The notes under the pieces are model-generated. The model was not told where the DNA came from and did no database searches. It was given only the letters and a program-made list of their open reading frames with translations. Position numbers and translations under genes: made by a program. 64,000 bases of DNA from Paracamarosporium sp. OC-R06-R3 (Eukaryota > Ascomycota > Dothideomycetes > Pleosporales > Didymosphaeriaceae). Location of the stretch: the NCBI GenBank assembly GCA_019828545.1, contig JACVRA010000183.1, forward strand, positions 62,001 through 126,000. The letters are read 5' to 3'. The first letter of the stretch is position 1; the number at the start of each line of letters is the position of its first letter. Positions 1 through 12,946 of this stretch are shown here, piece after piece.

Positions 1-1108
1 CTGTTCAATCCGACATTCAGTTTTCCCTTAAAATTGGGGTCCTTGTACCCAATGAGCTGGAGCAGGTCCGACAGGTAGTATGAGATGAGCGTGTTGCCGC
101 TCCATTGCGTGAACAGGCCGAGGAAGGAGCCGACGAGGACGCGCTTGCGCATTCCGGGTGTAGATACCATGTCCAACCAGGAACGCTGCGAGTGAGCGAG
201 CTCGAGGCGGATGGTAGATTCGATTTGCGCCATTTCGGCGAGAGCGAAGTCAGATTGCGAGTTACCTTCCGCATGATAATGAACGAGTATTCGATATGCC
301 TCTTCGCGTTTGTCTTTGGATATGAGAAACCGTGGTGATTCGGGGATGAAGCTGATGTGCGTAAGCAATGTTTAGAATACTAGGAAACGAGCAACACATA
401 CAAGATGAAAATGATCTGAAGCATTGATGGACCAGCTTGCAGTAATGACGGTATCCGCCATGCCCAGTCTGAGCCCAGGTGCTGCGTACCGAAAGACACG
501 CCTGCAGCAACGAGCGCGCCGACGAAGTAAAGAGCGTTGAAGAGGGACGTCATGATAGGGCGTTCTTTCGGATAGGCCAGTTCTCCCATGAGAGAGGAGC
601 CGGCAATGATGCAAAAGGGGATCCCAAAGCCTAAGATCCAGCGGGCGATCACATACATCGCAGCACTGATGGAAAAGGCCTGGACAAGCGATCCTACAAC
701 CATAATCCAGCTTCCTAGGAAGATAGCCCATCGTCTACCGAGTGTATCGTTAACCCAGGGTACGAATGGTAGTGCACAGATTGCTCCAAGATTGTAAGCG
801 GCCGAGATGATGCCCAGCAGCGCCCCGGCTGGGTGATTGAAATCTGCTCGTCGTCAACAATTTCCTTCATCTAGACTTTCTGAAACTGTCTTACAAGCTT
901 GCCAGGACGGCGAGATCTGGACTGTGTTGATCATTTGTGAGTCAAACCCACTGGTCATCTCGATGCCGATGCAGCATGGCAACAGCAACGCATACAAAAC
1001 CCTCAAGTTCCTCTTTCGATACCACGGTACAGGATCTTGTTGTACGATTCGCGTCAACACGGGGTCGGCCTGCTGTGCCTTTGCCGCATTGCCGATCGGC
1101 GGCGCCAT
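1..1108 (-). CDS. MFS sugar transporter, 3' part missing
   Basis: Predicted plasma-membrane sugar porter of the major facilitator superfamily (lactose permease/hexose transporter type). The start at 1108 opens a cytosolic tail, then the first helix with the family pattern around GIEMTSGFDSQM. Exon 2 encodes several further helices including RWILGFGIPF and GELAYPKERP, the usual loop motif of sugar porters. After the second intron comes the PESPRFL signature at the start of the central loop. Introns lie at 844-894 and 352-401, both GT-AG. The window edge cuts the gene within the C-terminal half, so the last helices are not visible. The family is clear, the substrate is not. No partner gene is visible on this side. 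Confidence 0.85.
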
Positions 1109-2798
1109 CTCTTCAGAGCCCCGGTCACTCTCTTCACTTCTTCAATTCAGGTCCGGTGTCGTATGCGCATCCGATAGCTCGAGACATCACAGGCCTCCAG
1201 CACGAATAGGTAGGCCTAATCTGATAGAAGAGGATTGGGCAAAAGTTAGCACACACGCGAGCGGGGCATCCACTACTTCTTAATAAGTTCCCCATCACCG
1301 GGGGCCTGGCGCAATCAATGCGCCCATCTGGAGTGCGTAGGATCTGCGCCGGGGAGAGCACGCTCGACGGTCATCTGCGAAGGGGCCTGCTGAACCTTGT
1401 CACGTAAGCGTAATATGCATATACGCGGATATTGGCCAATGACGGGCACACAGAACCCGGGGCGTATGCGGGTAAAGACGAACAGCTTGGTGAAGGCCTT
1501 GAAATGTCGTATTGCTACGCCGCACCGAAGGCGAGTGTCGGATTCAGGTTCTGGAGCGGGTGGCGAGGCGGCGTAGTCTCTGCAGTCATCTCGTGCCGCG
1601 ACAGCTGCGACGAAAAACCGCGCACAACGAGGCATAACCTCCGCTGGTGCGAAGAAGCCGGCGGTGTTCTCTCGAGTCCCGAGCTGCTCGTAGGATCCAC
1701 GTCGGCGATCCGGGCATGGTTCCATCGCCCCCCAATCACACCAGCCTCCCCACAATCCTCCAACCTCCCTAGACCAGGCCCATAGCATAACATGACATAT
1801 ATAAATACCGCGCAGGGTACACTATGCCGCACCGAAGCAGCGACCAAGAATCTGGTTCGCTCGCGTGCACACAAGCGATCCGGCGGCCTTAGCCCTCTTG
1901 GGCCGGATAAATTAAACGTGGAAGGTGAAAAGAATGTCGCTCGTGCATATTTCGTGTTGTCGTGGTTTCCCCGCATTCGAGGGCTGGAGCATGATCAATG
2001 CTGGTGCTGAGAGGCGCTGAGCGGACCAGTCGCGGCGCTGACGATGTATTGACTCGAGTCCGTGTAAGACGACTGCAGGCGTGTGCTTCTGAGCGGGTTG
2101 CGAGACACGGGATGCTTGGCTCGTGTCGAGTCGACTGGGTCAGTGTGAAGGGTCGTTGCTTGGGGGCTATTCCGAGCGACCTGCTTACGTACGGTCCAAG
2201 TGCGCACCATTGCAAACCATGGCTCCTGATACATCGCCTTGAACTTACATCCTCGCATAACACACCTCTGCACATCGCATCCGTTCGTCGCCTTCTTCGC
2301 TCCAATCGAACCACTTGTGTGTCCTGTGGGGAAAATTGAGTTCGTAGGATCGGGTTCGAAACGCCACACGAGGATGATGACGAGTGAGCGAGCACGACCA
2401 ACTTAACTCGCAAGGTCGCCTATAGCACAAGGGCCCTTTGGGAAAACAGGCAATTGTTAGCGTAGAGCGAAGGATCATGTAAGGGCAACGCGTAGAACAA
2501 ACGCCCAGTCAGTAAGCCCACAGCTGCTGCCACGCTGCATTCGCAAGGGCATGTTCTGGATTCGCTACTCTTTGCATTTCGGTCTAATTTTGTCGAAGGG
2601 ACAAGAATCTCAGCTCGCGTACTGCGTTCAGCCAACTCCACAATCGGAACGCCCCGTTCCGTGCCACTCCCATCTCCACGCTTTTCAGGCGTCTCATGCG
2701 GTGCGCCTGAATGCTATGATTACGCGGATCGTTCGATCAACACGCAGTGATCGAAGCCGGCCACCACGTCCACCACGTTTACTACGCGGTGGAACCTG
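1109..2798. other. Intergenic, no gene seen
   Basis: GC-rich stretch between the start of one transporter and the 3' end of the next. Short overlapping open frames occur on both strands, but none has a recognisable domain, signal peptide or plausible exon chain. It must contain the promoter of the sugar transporter next to 1108. Confidence 0.5.
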
Positions 2799-5111
2799 CT
2801 AAGTCGCGAAGCGGAAATCAAGTCTATTCCAAAGTTCAGCGAAATGCCCTAGGTATCGAAGATGGGGCCACTCACCGTTTGTTCCCTTGGTCGGTGGTAG
2901 TCTGCCTGTAGACTTCTTGTTCTTCCGCTGTCATCGCGTCCCATTTTTTTGCTTTTTGGTTGTTTCTCCATCGGTAATAGAAGTATGTCCCTGGGTATTG
3001 TATGACCTGCACACCAAATTAGCTTCCAGAATGTATCAAATTTGGAAGCAATGGGGGTCCACTTACACACATCCAGACACAAATAACCAAAAGGCCTTTG
3101 TTCGCCTTGAAATACCGTGGCGCATCGTCCGGTTGATAGACTAACATTAATCAGCAAGCGCTCTTTATTGAATGGAATCATCCCTTACTGTTCGCTCCAA
3201 TCATTCCGCTGACTTGGACAAACATGTTGTACAGCGATGCAGAAACAGTGCGGTTCTGAACAGATCCCGCGTTCCTGCTCGTCCATGCGACCTGAATAGG
3301 ATGTGTGCTAAACCCAATCAGCTTATACTTCGCGATTTTAACCTCCGAGAGACTTACTAGGGAAACGAAAGAAGCACTGTCGCAATCGCAAAATACGCCC
3401 AGGGACTGATTGGGTCGTTGAGCGCAAGCAAAGCTGCGAAGCATGGTAGCAACCAAGCATCCTCCGCCATTGACACAAAACTTCGGTTGTTCACTAGCTC
3501 ACTGAAGGCCGTGATGAGAAGCATCGTGATGCTGGAGCCGACTATTTTCGGAATAGACAGCAGATTGGTTTGGATGACATCGAACCCGAGGCCGCGGAAT
3601 GAAAGCGTCAAATACTGATCGACAGGGTACTTGGGGATACCGAAAAGAAGACCCAGTGCGTACAACGGCCACATATCATAGTCTTTTGAACATTCCCAAA
3701 TTTGCCTGATCGAAAGCCCCTGGCGGTTGAACATGCCTCCTTTCTGCGGATCGTCGCGGATAACTGCGTAGCTGGTGAGTATAACTTCAAGAGATGTTGC
3801 TCGACGACTCACCAGAATTGACGATGATCTTCTCCTCCTTCTCGCTAAAGTATCCCTTAGGATTCCACCAGCTCTTCGTCCTTGCCGGACACTGAGGCAT
3901 GAGGAAAAAGGATAGAAGTCCCACGAGGAACGTAAAGCATCCTTCGATGAGAAACATCCACCTCCATCCCTCGTACCCCAAAATGCCCCGCATTGACAAA
4001 AGCCCAACGGCAGCAAAGCCCACTCCAATATCCACCAACTGCGACGACATCCAGAACCACGCTAGGCGAATCGGTAATGAATGTCCAGTATACCAATAAC
4101 TCAGGTACAAGATTGTGTCAGGGATAAAGCCACCCTGCATGGTGGCAATAAGGTACCTCGTTGCGAGGAACGAAGCCCTGCCCTTGAGGAAGAACTGCAT
4201 CGCCGAAATCAAACTGAAAGAGCAGATTTGAATCGGAATCCACAGATCAGGACCAATGCGTTTAGAGATCAACTGCGAGGGGAGTTCAGCGACGAGAAAC
4301 CCGACACGCGAAATCGTCTGTCCGATATTGTAATCTGCGCGAGTGATGCCGAGGTCGTTGAGCATGTTATCGGAGACGGCATTGGAGATGTTGTTGCGGT
4401 CGATGTTGAGGGCTGCGAACATGATGCAGACCCAGACCTGGAAATATCAATGTCCACTCTGGTTACATATCAATTGAGGACGAGGTTCGAAACTCACCAT
4501 AATCTTCCAGTCTACCTTCCGTCGCACGGCTCTCTCTTCCCTCCATGTCCACCGGAAACTGGGATCGAACGCGGACCAGTTCTCCCATTCTTTGTGGATG
4601 TAGCGTTCCTTAAACTCTTCAACGTTCTCGGAGTCCCAGATACTGGGCTGGGTTGCGATCTGCTCGAGTCAGCCATTGCAACATGTCATCGCAACATGTA
4701 GGTCGCATCTCGAATGTTGAGCAGACATACCGCATCGAGGTCATAAATGTCTTTCTTCGGGCCCTTGCGAATCCTTAACAGGCGCAACAGCCAATCTCCA
4801 AGTACGGCTTCCGTCTTCTGTGTTTGCACTGTCGCAAGATGTGTAGGCGTAGGCGAAGGCGTTGTCGTCTCCTTGATAAGATTCTTATCATCGCTTCCAG
4901 CCGTCGATCCAGCGTTCTCAGAAGACGGCGTCCGCTGCATAGTAGGGTGCGCACCGGATGAATGTTGCTCAGCCATATTCTCTACCTCTCGCTGTTCACT
5001 CAGTAAACCCGACGTTTCCTCTTCGTCCAGGCTCCGAAACTCTTCAGACCAAGCGACACCCCTCAGTCCCAACAATGCGCCCACGCGCTTAAATATCCCA
5101 TCATGACCCAT
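2799..5111 (-). CDS. Allantoate permease family (DAL5-like) MFS transporter
   Basis: Anion:cation symporter family member, 640 aa, eight exons (5111-4731, 4659-4498, 4437-3813, 3763-3358, 3307-3189, 3140-3067, 3006-2876, 2823-2799), all GT-AG and in frame. The cytosolic N-terminal 130 residues are acidic and Ser/Thr-rich. Helix 1 holds the family pattern [15 protein letters not shown]. Later come the loop RDDPQKGGM, the helix stretch TRTVSA-like [14 protein letters not shown], and the tail ending in LDFRFAT, typical of this family. Known relatives carry allantoate, nicotinate, pantothenate or related carboxylates; the substrate here cannot be told. I chose the ATG at 5111; an in-frame ATG at 5162 would add 17 residues. 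The tiny last exon (25 nt) would be easy to miss. Confidence 0.88.
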
Positions 5112-6522
5112 GCAGCCCTGCGAGGTCCTACAAGGGGCATGTGCCGATCCGCGAACCGGCACCCTCGCACAAGCACATCAAGTGGGTTCTTTTTGGCAGT
5201 TTTTTTGCGCTTTGGAACGGCTAGTGGTGAGCACGCGAGATAATTGTGCTATTGAGAGTGATGTTGCCGAGGAGATGTTGGAATCTGAGAGTTATGACAC
5301 GCGCCAAGCATATCGCCATCTGCGCGCAGATATCGTGATCCGCAATCCACTTTGCGTGACAGGAGGCCCGATATTTAGATGAAGCGAAACAGAACGCGTG
5401 TTGAACTGTTTCTCTAGCTGAGAATGGAACAGAGGGTTTTTTGGATGTTGAAATGTGTGGAAATGGGATCTATTGGGGATGGAGTTGTAAAGGTTGATTG
5501 TTTGTCGGTATGTTTCTAAGTTTAGTGTAGGCGATAGACAGAACAAAAGCTATGAGCAGCTCATTTCGCACTCACTTTTTGAACATGAATTTAATGCACC
5601 TACCTAGCTCTGTGCCAATTATTTAGCTCGCTCCTTATAATCTACTCTAAATAGGTAGCCTATTCCGTAATTCTAGAATTATAGAGTCTGGAACCTTTAC
5701 GTGGAAGGTTAGCTTCTCATTGTGTTGAACTAAAGACGTAAATCGATTCCATTGGGATGGTTATCGCATATGGTGGTACGTTTCAAGCTCCATTGAGTGT
5801 ACCATGTATACGAACAGTTTATTAGGGATTGTTATTAGCGGTAGTCAACCATACTACCATTAGTATTGCAGCCTAGAACATGCGTAGCTTTAGTTTGTCT
5901 TTCTTCGAATGGGAAAACTGAAATCAACAGCCCGTGTTTATTGGGAAGGAGACATGAGCATGGGTGATGGCCCGGCTTATTGATACTGAGAAGGTGTTAA
6001 CGTCAAAAAATATGCCTTCGCAATGCCGAGTGAGGACTTTTTGACTTGAAATAAAGTAAGTTATAGGCCGAAAAACGAACGGATCGCTCGTATATGTTCG
6101 AACTTGCTACTGTGCTGTGCCTCAGCAACAGTATGTGGACGAGTGGGAGTAACCTGACCCAACGCTCGTACCATTACAACGACACAGACTACCTTTTACA
6201 GACAGACAGCGACATAAGGGCTGAGTTTCAATTATAAGTGGAATACTGCCACGTGACTGCGAACGTATCTTTGATACTTCCAATCAGGAACTCTGGAACC
6301 CCGCTAGTCCACTCTTAGCAAAACAATCTGCCACCATGAGAACAAAGACTACACAGAAGCCTTAAACTTAGCGTACATGTGGCATAGCAACACTGTCGCT
6401 GACTTCAACATTTTTTGTCGTATGAACTTTGTCTGAATTTAACCCTCGCCGAACTGTTCCACACGTTGTAATAGTGCCACCTGCACGTTCTAGCAACGAC
6501 GTCATCGACTCAGCCAGTTGCA
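5112..6522. other. Intergenic, no gene seen
   Basis: 1.4 kb without a supportable gene. The first few hundred bases are the promoter side of the DAL5-like transporter. The rest is moderately AT-rich with only short unconvincing frames. No repeat, tRNA or transposon signature was recognised. Confidence 0.5.
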
Positions 6523-7014
6523 ATGGCAAACAATATCATCGCGCTCGCCAACGCGCACATAGACTCTTACGCTGCAGCTGCAGCGCGAGGTGGCGACGCC
6601 ACCATCGAACTTCAAGATCTCGCCGCTGAGTATGCTGTCCACTACCTGCCATCTTGGACTGCATACACCCTCGGCTCGACTTATACCTCAAACTCCCACG
6701 AAGAGACCACGAAAACGCTAGAATGGACGCTGCAGTCGTATAAACGAAACGGTCTAGGCATAGATGTTCGCAAAGTGAAAAGTCGGGTCGTCAAGGTCAG
6801 CGCAACGAGTGCGATATGTTTTGTCACCTGGACCCTGGCTGGCTCTGGAGAAAAGTCGGGTGATAATCAGCCTGATAAAAGTGATTTGGAGTTTGAGGAT
6901 GTCTATGCGTTTAGAGTCAAGGAAAATGGATCGCTGAAAGGAGGGTGGGAGTATGTTGTCGCAGACCAAGAGAGCGAAGCGGTTCTGAGCAGGGCGCCGA
7001 ACATCTACGGGTAG
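6523..7014 (+). CDS. Small NTF2-like (SnoaL-type) hypothetical protein
   Basis: Single-exon frame of 163 codons. It begins with a short helix (IIALANAHIDSY) followed by alternating strand-like segments and ends with a GGWEYVVADQES stretch. Length and layout resemble the NTF2-like/SnoaL fold used by small binding proteins and cyclases, but no catalytic residues are obvious, so this is a fold-level guess. No signal peptide or membrane segment is present. It is convergent with the aromatic prenyltransferase, 185 nt from its stop. That places it in a possible secondary-metabolite neighbourhood without proving a shared pathway. Confidence 0.7.
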   Translation: MANNIIALANAHIDSYAAAAARGGDATIELQDLAAEYAVHYLPSWTAYTLGSTYTSNSHEETTKTLEWTLQSYKRNGLGIDVRKVKSRVVKVSATSAICFVTWTLAGSGEKSGDNQPDKSDLEFEDVYAFRVKENGSLKGGWEYVVADQESEAVLSRAPNIYG

Positions 7015-7198
7015 AGTCATGTGCATCCACGAGCGAGCGCAGCATGATTATATAGTGATTGTTACCCTTTGCAACCATCCCAACTTTCATGGGCATAAAA
7101 CCCCAGAACAACCTTCTTTGATCGATAACAGAAAACCTTACTAGTGATTGTTATAACTACAGAAACACTTTTTTTCCTTTGATGATCTTTTAGAAAGA

Positions 7199-8672
7199 TC
7201 ATCCAGTCAGTATCTGCCTCTTTCGTTGTTCCTCTTCCCGAGCTAATGTTTGCGGACAAAGGTATGTTACAACTCTGAGCTGGTCTTTTGCCAGAGCACA
7301 GCTAACGTAGAAATGGATGTCTCCAGTACTCTCGAGGAATTTATCGCCACTGCAAAAAATATCAGTGTGCTATCAATAATCAAGAATAGTGAACTTACTA
7401 GATCTTTCGCAATGCCTTCTCGTAATTGTCCATCTGCGGCAACATTTTATCCGCGTTCTTCCTCGTTGAGAAATACTGTCGCAATCGTTTCAAGACCTCC
7501 GAGTCATTCTTACAGAAAGAAGCCGGCGAGATGTATACCTTGGGCGTCGTAGGCTTGCCTGCTTTGACGGTGAAATAGAAGCCAGGTCCTGCGCGCTCCA
7601 CTTCGGACGGTAGTTCATCTGGTGAATCTCCAATAAAGATTTTCCAGAAATCTTTCACATCAGCAATCGCTTCCTCACTGTACATCGACATATCGTATCG
7701 ACCCCCGAGCGTGAGCGCATCCATCAAGTAGTCGACAGTAGTGTTTGGTGCGCGTGTGTAAATCTTAATTCTCGACTGCTGAGGGGAGATCAGATCGAAA
7801 GAGAAGATACCGACGTCCATCTTCCACTTCAAAGCCGCCTCGTGGAGGTACTCCAACATGGGCTCGCACCGTAGCGACTTGTACTGCTCTGCAGGAAGCG
7901 ACTTGATTGCTTGAACGACAACTTCAAGGTTCGATAAACCAAGTTCCTGTGCCCTCAATCCCGGGAATATATACAGCTTAATAATTGGCCCATTGCGATC
8001 GATATCTCGCGTTACGAACGTACCCGCGACAGGTGCAAGCTCAAAGTTCAGCTTCTCTGTCATCTTGACGCGTTCCAACTCACTGGGCAAGACGGTGTCC
8101 ATGAAATGGTTGTACCATTCCAAATCCAGACCAGTCACCAAACCCTGGCTATCCAAATGCTTTATCCAGGCATCAGTCTCAAATCGATTGAACGGGTCGG
8201 CCTCCGTTCCAGCCATAGGTCCGATAGGCTCGAAGGATGTTCTCACGACCCCCTTGCCCTCGAGACCCCACTCCCAAGATAGGTCCAGTGGTGTGCCATC
8301 TGGTGTCTGCGGGCTCTTCCATCGTAGGTATCCGTTCTCATCGGGCGTGGGTCCGAGTTCGGGGACGATGTGGATAGCGTAGAAGAGCAGCTCGTTGTAT
8401 TGCTCTGCTTTCGAGTAACCGGCGTATTTCAGCAGCTCGGCCAGCTGGCTGCCGGTTTTATCCCACCAAAACTGGTGTTCAGGTTTGCGGAAGCTGATGG
8501 TAGAGCCTATGATGTCGAAAGGTTGCTTGGTCACGGTTTCATCTGAATGGGTCGCATGCTTAGAATCGGCCACTTTACGCTTGATAGCGTCAATGATACC
8601 GTTTCCGGTGACAGTGTGACTGCTTTTAGCATGCTCGTATTGAGCTTCAACTGGAAGTGCACTAGGAGCCAT
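7199..8672 (-). CDS. Aromatic prenyltransferase, DMATS family
   Basis: Predicted cytosolic ABBA-fold enzyme of the dimethylallyltryptophan-synthase family, which transfers a prenyl group from dimethylallyl diphosphate to an indole or other aromatic acceptor. 474 aa in two exons (8672-7399 and 7349-7199); the 49-nt intron has GTAAGT and GCAG ends. Family features: an N-terminal block with FWWDKTGSQLAELL, the ELGPTP stretch whose Glu binds the indole nitrogen in characterised members, central KLYIFPGL and C-terminal strands ending in DIHFYVS followed by TYLCP. The final exon restores the usual C-terminus, without which the protein would stop about 50 residues early. No NRPS, PKS or methyltransferase lies beside it, so the acceptor is unknown. 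The neighbour is an NTF2-like gene. Confidence 0.9.
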
Positions 8673-11600
8673 TTCAACGACTGAACTCAGCTAGCAACTC
8701 GATATGACAAACGGAGAACTCTAGCGTGGAAGAAGGAGAATGAAAGAAGAAAAGAAGGGCCAGCATATTGAGGGAGTTTAAGTTATTATATTAGCTCTAC
8801 GTGGATGTCAGCTCACCAACCCTGGTAATTCCGCCATTCAAACTCTGCTAATCCTCGCTATCCTCACCAAACCATACATTTGCAACGCTCCAAAAGGGGA
8901 TTGTTGACGAATAGAACCATATAAACCTACAGATTAGTAACTGTATAGCATTCAGTGCGTAGCTCCACTCTGGAGCCCGGAGCCGACCCGCAGGGGGTCC
9001 CACACCTGGCCCAACACCCATTCGACCTTTGCTAATGTTTTTTTCGTCCGTAAAATACATGTTGAGCATTTAACCATATTGACCTCGTAATGTAGAACAG
9101 GTGTTATAGCGAATGAGTGAAAGATTAGTCGCTTCTCGTTTTTACCTGTAAGCGTAGGATGAGATGGTGCAGAACATAGCCAATCCTGCGAAGGTGAGTA
9201 CCTTCCCGATTTGAAATAATATTCTACGTTACACACGATAAGCCGAGAACTTAAGCACTAGAATTTGTAGGCCCACAACGCTAAGTACGTTCTAGAAGCT
9301 CGGATCGTATAAAGGATTAAGGGGCGGGTTTTTCTTGCGCACCATACTTGCAAAATGACGGACCAAGGGATGTGGAATTCTGCTAGTTGAATTTGATGTT
9401 AGATTGATGATAAGCCGTGGTACGTCCGTCAAACGAAAGTAAGCCAATAATACAAAAGCTCCACATGGCAAAATACTGAAGGGTCATCTTTGCCCATTGT
9501 ACAAATGCAGCAGAGAAGCTCAATAGAAAACTACGCCACGGTAATGTAAGCTCACACCTCTCGGAAATGTCCGTTGACGAGCATAATATAAGCATGCGAA
9601 GTTCACGCAATAGGGCATCGTTGCGGTCCTAACATAATACAAATGTTTTGCAGCAACGGTGAACAAATGGCCAATCGGCCGTATTCGCCGTAATACATGA
9701 AAGAATCGCAAAACAATTCCTCGATCGAGTCATCTCGGATTTGTACACGTTATTGAGAGAAAAAATCACGTCAAAAGGCCGAACCATGGACAGCAGTCTC
9801 AACACAAAAGCCATTGAAAGAAGAAGGGATTGCGACGGCTATTTCATCCTTCAGGGAACCGAGTGAAGCCATGGAAGTAGTTCGACCATGCACTTGTTCA
9901 ATATGAGACTGGAATATCGGTACACGTCTAGGCACCCATCTCGGCCGTAATAATTGAAGCCAAGCCACATACATATTGCATATGACACACGGACCATGTA
10001 AGATGCCGTCGAAGTAAGCGAACGCCTGATGTGCAAATCCCGTTCAAGCATTGCTTAGCATAGACCTAACGATCTTGCGAATAGTCTGAGACTACTCGGC
10101 CTCGTCAAGCAAGCGATGTCCTAGGTTATTGGGCCTGCGTCATTTGTTGAACGGTAACCGAGGAGCGAAGCGCAAGGAGTTGCTGAATTCTAATTCAAGT
10201 ATAAAATCACAGTCTTACCAGCGTATTGAGCCCAGGTAGTTTACGACCCTTGTTGTAGAAAAATCTCCCTACAAGGATGGAAAAAGTTGCCTGGTCGTGT
10301 ATGTGTGTATCGCATGAGGGTAGCCTCTCGAACTTGATCATTAAACCACGGCGCGGCTCGCGGGACGCTAACGGCCCGCGTTCCCTTCGTGGATCCCTAC
10401 CAGTGGCGCAGTTCGTCTTTTTAGTCGTCACAAATACCACACACAAGCTATGCTGCATTCTTGCATATCAGCTATTCACAATGACAAAGCCGCAGACTAT
10501 GGGAACCATGAATTTTTTATTCGAATTTAAAGGTTAAGTTGACCAGACGATGTTAGTTCTGCCTACCATGCCTCATTCAGAAATGAATCAGGTTGAAGAA
10601 GACTGTAATTTTTGTTTTATTGAATGATGGAAACAGGAAACGTGCAGACTGGAGCGTGGCTGCCAAACACCAGACTATTTTTCTATGGCTCTTTTTAGTC
10701 CCTTTGCTCAAATCTCACAGGAAATGAAGAATCAGGAGGCGCTAAGCCTGAATCAATTTTGGCATGAAGTGAATTCGACCAAACCACGGCGCAGTGCCAA
10801 TTCAACCATCCCAACCACAAAGAGACAGAGAAAATACTGGACAACCATTAGGTGCCAGGCATAAAGCAACAGTGCAACCACTATGACGACTAAAGCTACT
10901 ATAGCCTTGTCGCAGCAATTGCGAAGTGTGCATTGGACAACGCATGAACATCCTAAATATACTCTCATGCATCTAGTGGAGAACGAAAATAGCAAATCTT
11001 TCTTATTGAAAATCTGATTATGAACCTACTGTGAGTCTGCACATAATAAGGAGCACCTACCAGGAGTAAGTATACAATATGTCGCCCCAACATGGATACA
11101 GTACTACAGTTGCAGTCATCGCGTTGCATAATACTCCAGTATGCGGATAAATAACGATGTACAGCCCAGGCCAATACATATAGCAAGTGTCCATATTCTG
11201 GTAACATATATTATTTGATTCATATTTAAATCGACTGCCTCTGCCATTCTTACTTGCTAATAAGAGATACCACAACCTTTGAACACTTCATTAATCTCTT
11301 CTCTCTTTAAACCTTCGCATTCGCAGGGTGTAGAGACTCACGACATAAATGCAGGAAGTACTATTGGAAGACACAAATCCAGAGAGTTGTTTCCGTTGAG
11401 TCTATGCAAGCGGAGCGCTGAGTGGCCAGTATTGACGGGTTACGTTCTTCGTGTTTGAAGGTGTGAGCGTGGCAAACGATTGCATGAAATATCGACCGCA
11501 GTAATTAGCATCGCGAAATACAAACAATCCATAGCGTATTTTATATGCTTGTAAATTGCTGATGTAAACTGTGACCTACCTCCGCCGAGACTTGGTTCAA

Positions 11601-11969
11601 ATCGAACAGATATCGCACGCCCAGAAACCCGAAAACTAACCGCAGCGCCTGAGTATGCACAGGAAAAGCCCCATTTGGTGGTTTCAAAAATAAAGCTTAG
11701 ACTCGATCCTACCTGAACTATGACTTATTGTTTCGCTTGTGTTGCTCAACCCCATCTAGACACTACACTAACATTCAAGATTCACGTGAATGCAACAACC
11801 GCACGCCGTTTGGCAGACCCCAGCACGTCATTAGCGCCCTTTCCTAATATTGCGCAGTGATATTGTCCCTTATCCTTGAGCTCTAGCTAAACTTCCACTG
11901 CCCCCGGCAGCACATAATGTAGCTTTGGCCAATCCAACAACGCCCGAGCTATATACACCCGGCATCACG
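8673..11969. other. Long gene-poor stretch
   Basis: 3.3 kb with no supportable gene. The part next to 8673 is the DMATS promoter. Further on only short frames without domains occur on both strands, and base composition is less GC-rich than in the flanking genes. I see no tRNA, no transposase-like frame and no clear terminal repeats. A heavily mutated old transposon cannot be excluded by eye. Confidence 0.45.
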
Positions 11970-12710
11970 ATGCCTACCCTACCTCAACCGGCGTCCACCC
12001 CAAGGACTTCCCTTACCCTCGCTGCTAGAAAAGTAGTCTCAGGCTCCGATCATCTCCGCCCAACTTCTCATACAGCCAGTAGGCCTGGATCACCCGCACC
12101 TACAACAAGCAATGTTCACAGCACCGCACCAGGCGCTACGTCGAAGGCAACTACTATCAGCCAGGCAGCACCACTTCCACCCACTATTCCCACGCTGACG
12201 CTAATCTCGATGGGAGCCGGCGCAATCGACGTCACGATCCCAACGCTGACCCTACAATCAACGGGAGCCGGAGCGGCCAACATCATCATCCCGACGCTGC
12301 TAACTGAATTGACTGACACCGATTTCCAACCTTCATCGTCTTCTAGCGCGACTGCCGCGGCGCCTCCATCCCTACCAGTGCACTCCACAAACAACCTCGT
12401 TTATATAAGCATCCCCGTTTCGCTCATCTTCAGCGCGGTACTCTCCTTTCTTCTGTATAAACGTTGGCGAAAGGTCCATCCTACCACTCTACCTTCCACA
12501 CCAACGAGGATCGGAGCAGATATTCTAGGCACGCCTGTGGGACTCGGTGCGAATAATCATGCGTGGACTGGGAAAGGGCATCGCGAGTATAGAAGCTCTG
12601 CTGCGTCGACTGTGCCTATCGGGCGGGCGTTGAGTAAGAACGCTGGGGGCTCTGGTGCGAAAGTAGATAATGAGGGAAAGGGGAGGGCATCGGCATGGTT
12701 GGGCGAGTAG
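11970..12710 (+). CDS. Ser/Thr/Pro-rich single-pass membrane protein
   Basis: 246-codon frame from the ATG at 11970. The first 140 residues are rich in Ser, Thr, Pro and Ala, as in heavily O-glycosylated wall proteins. They contain a short repeat in which IPTLTL is followed by a GAGA segment twice, then a third IPTL. One hydrophobic helix (LVYISIPVSLIFSAVLSFLL) is followed by basic residues and a cytosolic tail of about 80 residues. The layout matches fungal wall-stress sensor-like or mucin-like proteins. No signal peptide is visible at this start, so an upstream exon may be missing. Genes of similar layout lie at 44064-44891 and, decayed, at 47416-48345. Function unknown. Confidence 0.6.
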   Translation: MPTLPQPASTPRTSLTLAARKVVSGSDHLRPTSHTASRPGSPAPTTSNVHSTAPGATSKATTISQAAPLPPTIPTLTLISMGAGAIDVTIPTLTLQSTGAGAANIIIPTLLTELTDTDFQPSSSSSATAAAPPSLPVHSTNNLVYISIPVSLIFSAVLSFLLYKRWRKVHPTTLPSTPTRIGADILGTPVGLGANNHAWTGKGHREYRSSAASTVPIGRALSKNAGGSGAKVDNEGKGRASAWLGE

Positions 12711-12946
12711 GGAGGTGAGAGGGGATTTGTGATGGAAGTGTAGAAGATGGACGTGGTGGGTCGAATTTGGGTAATGAGCATATTGAACTTGAGGAAGGGT
12801 CATATTGGGGAGTAATTTCGACACTGTGGATTGGGAATTTGTACGTGCGCACGTTTGTATTCTACAAGAATGTGAGTCTAAGAAGATCGAAACAGAATGA
12901 GCGAGATGAAGGAGACGAGAAAACATTTCGAACAGGCGAGCTGAGC

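Noticed and set aside
1515..2413. Several overlapping minus-strand frames of 120-175 codons
   Set aside because: GC-rich sequence opens many frames at once here. None has a domain, signal peptide or splice-consistent neighbour.
10300..10420. GC-rich patch that looked like a structured RNA or rDNA fragment
   Set aside because: No match to rRNA or tRNA landmarks could be made by eye, and no conserved second copy is in the window.
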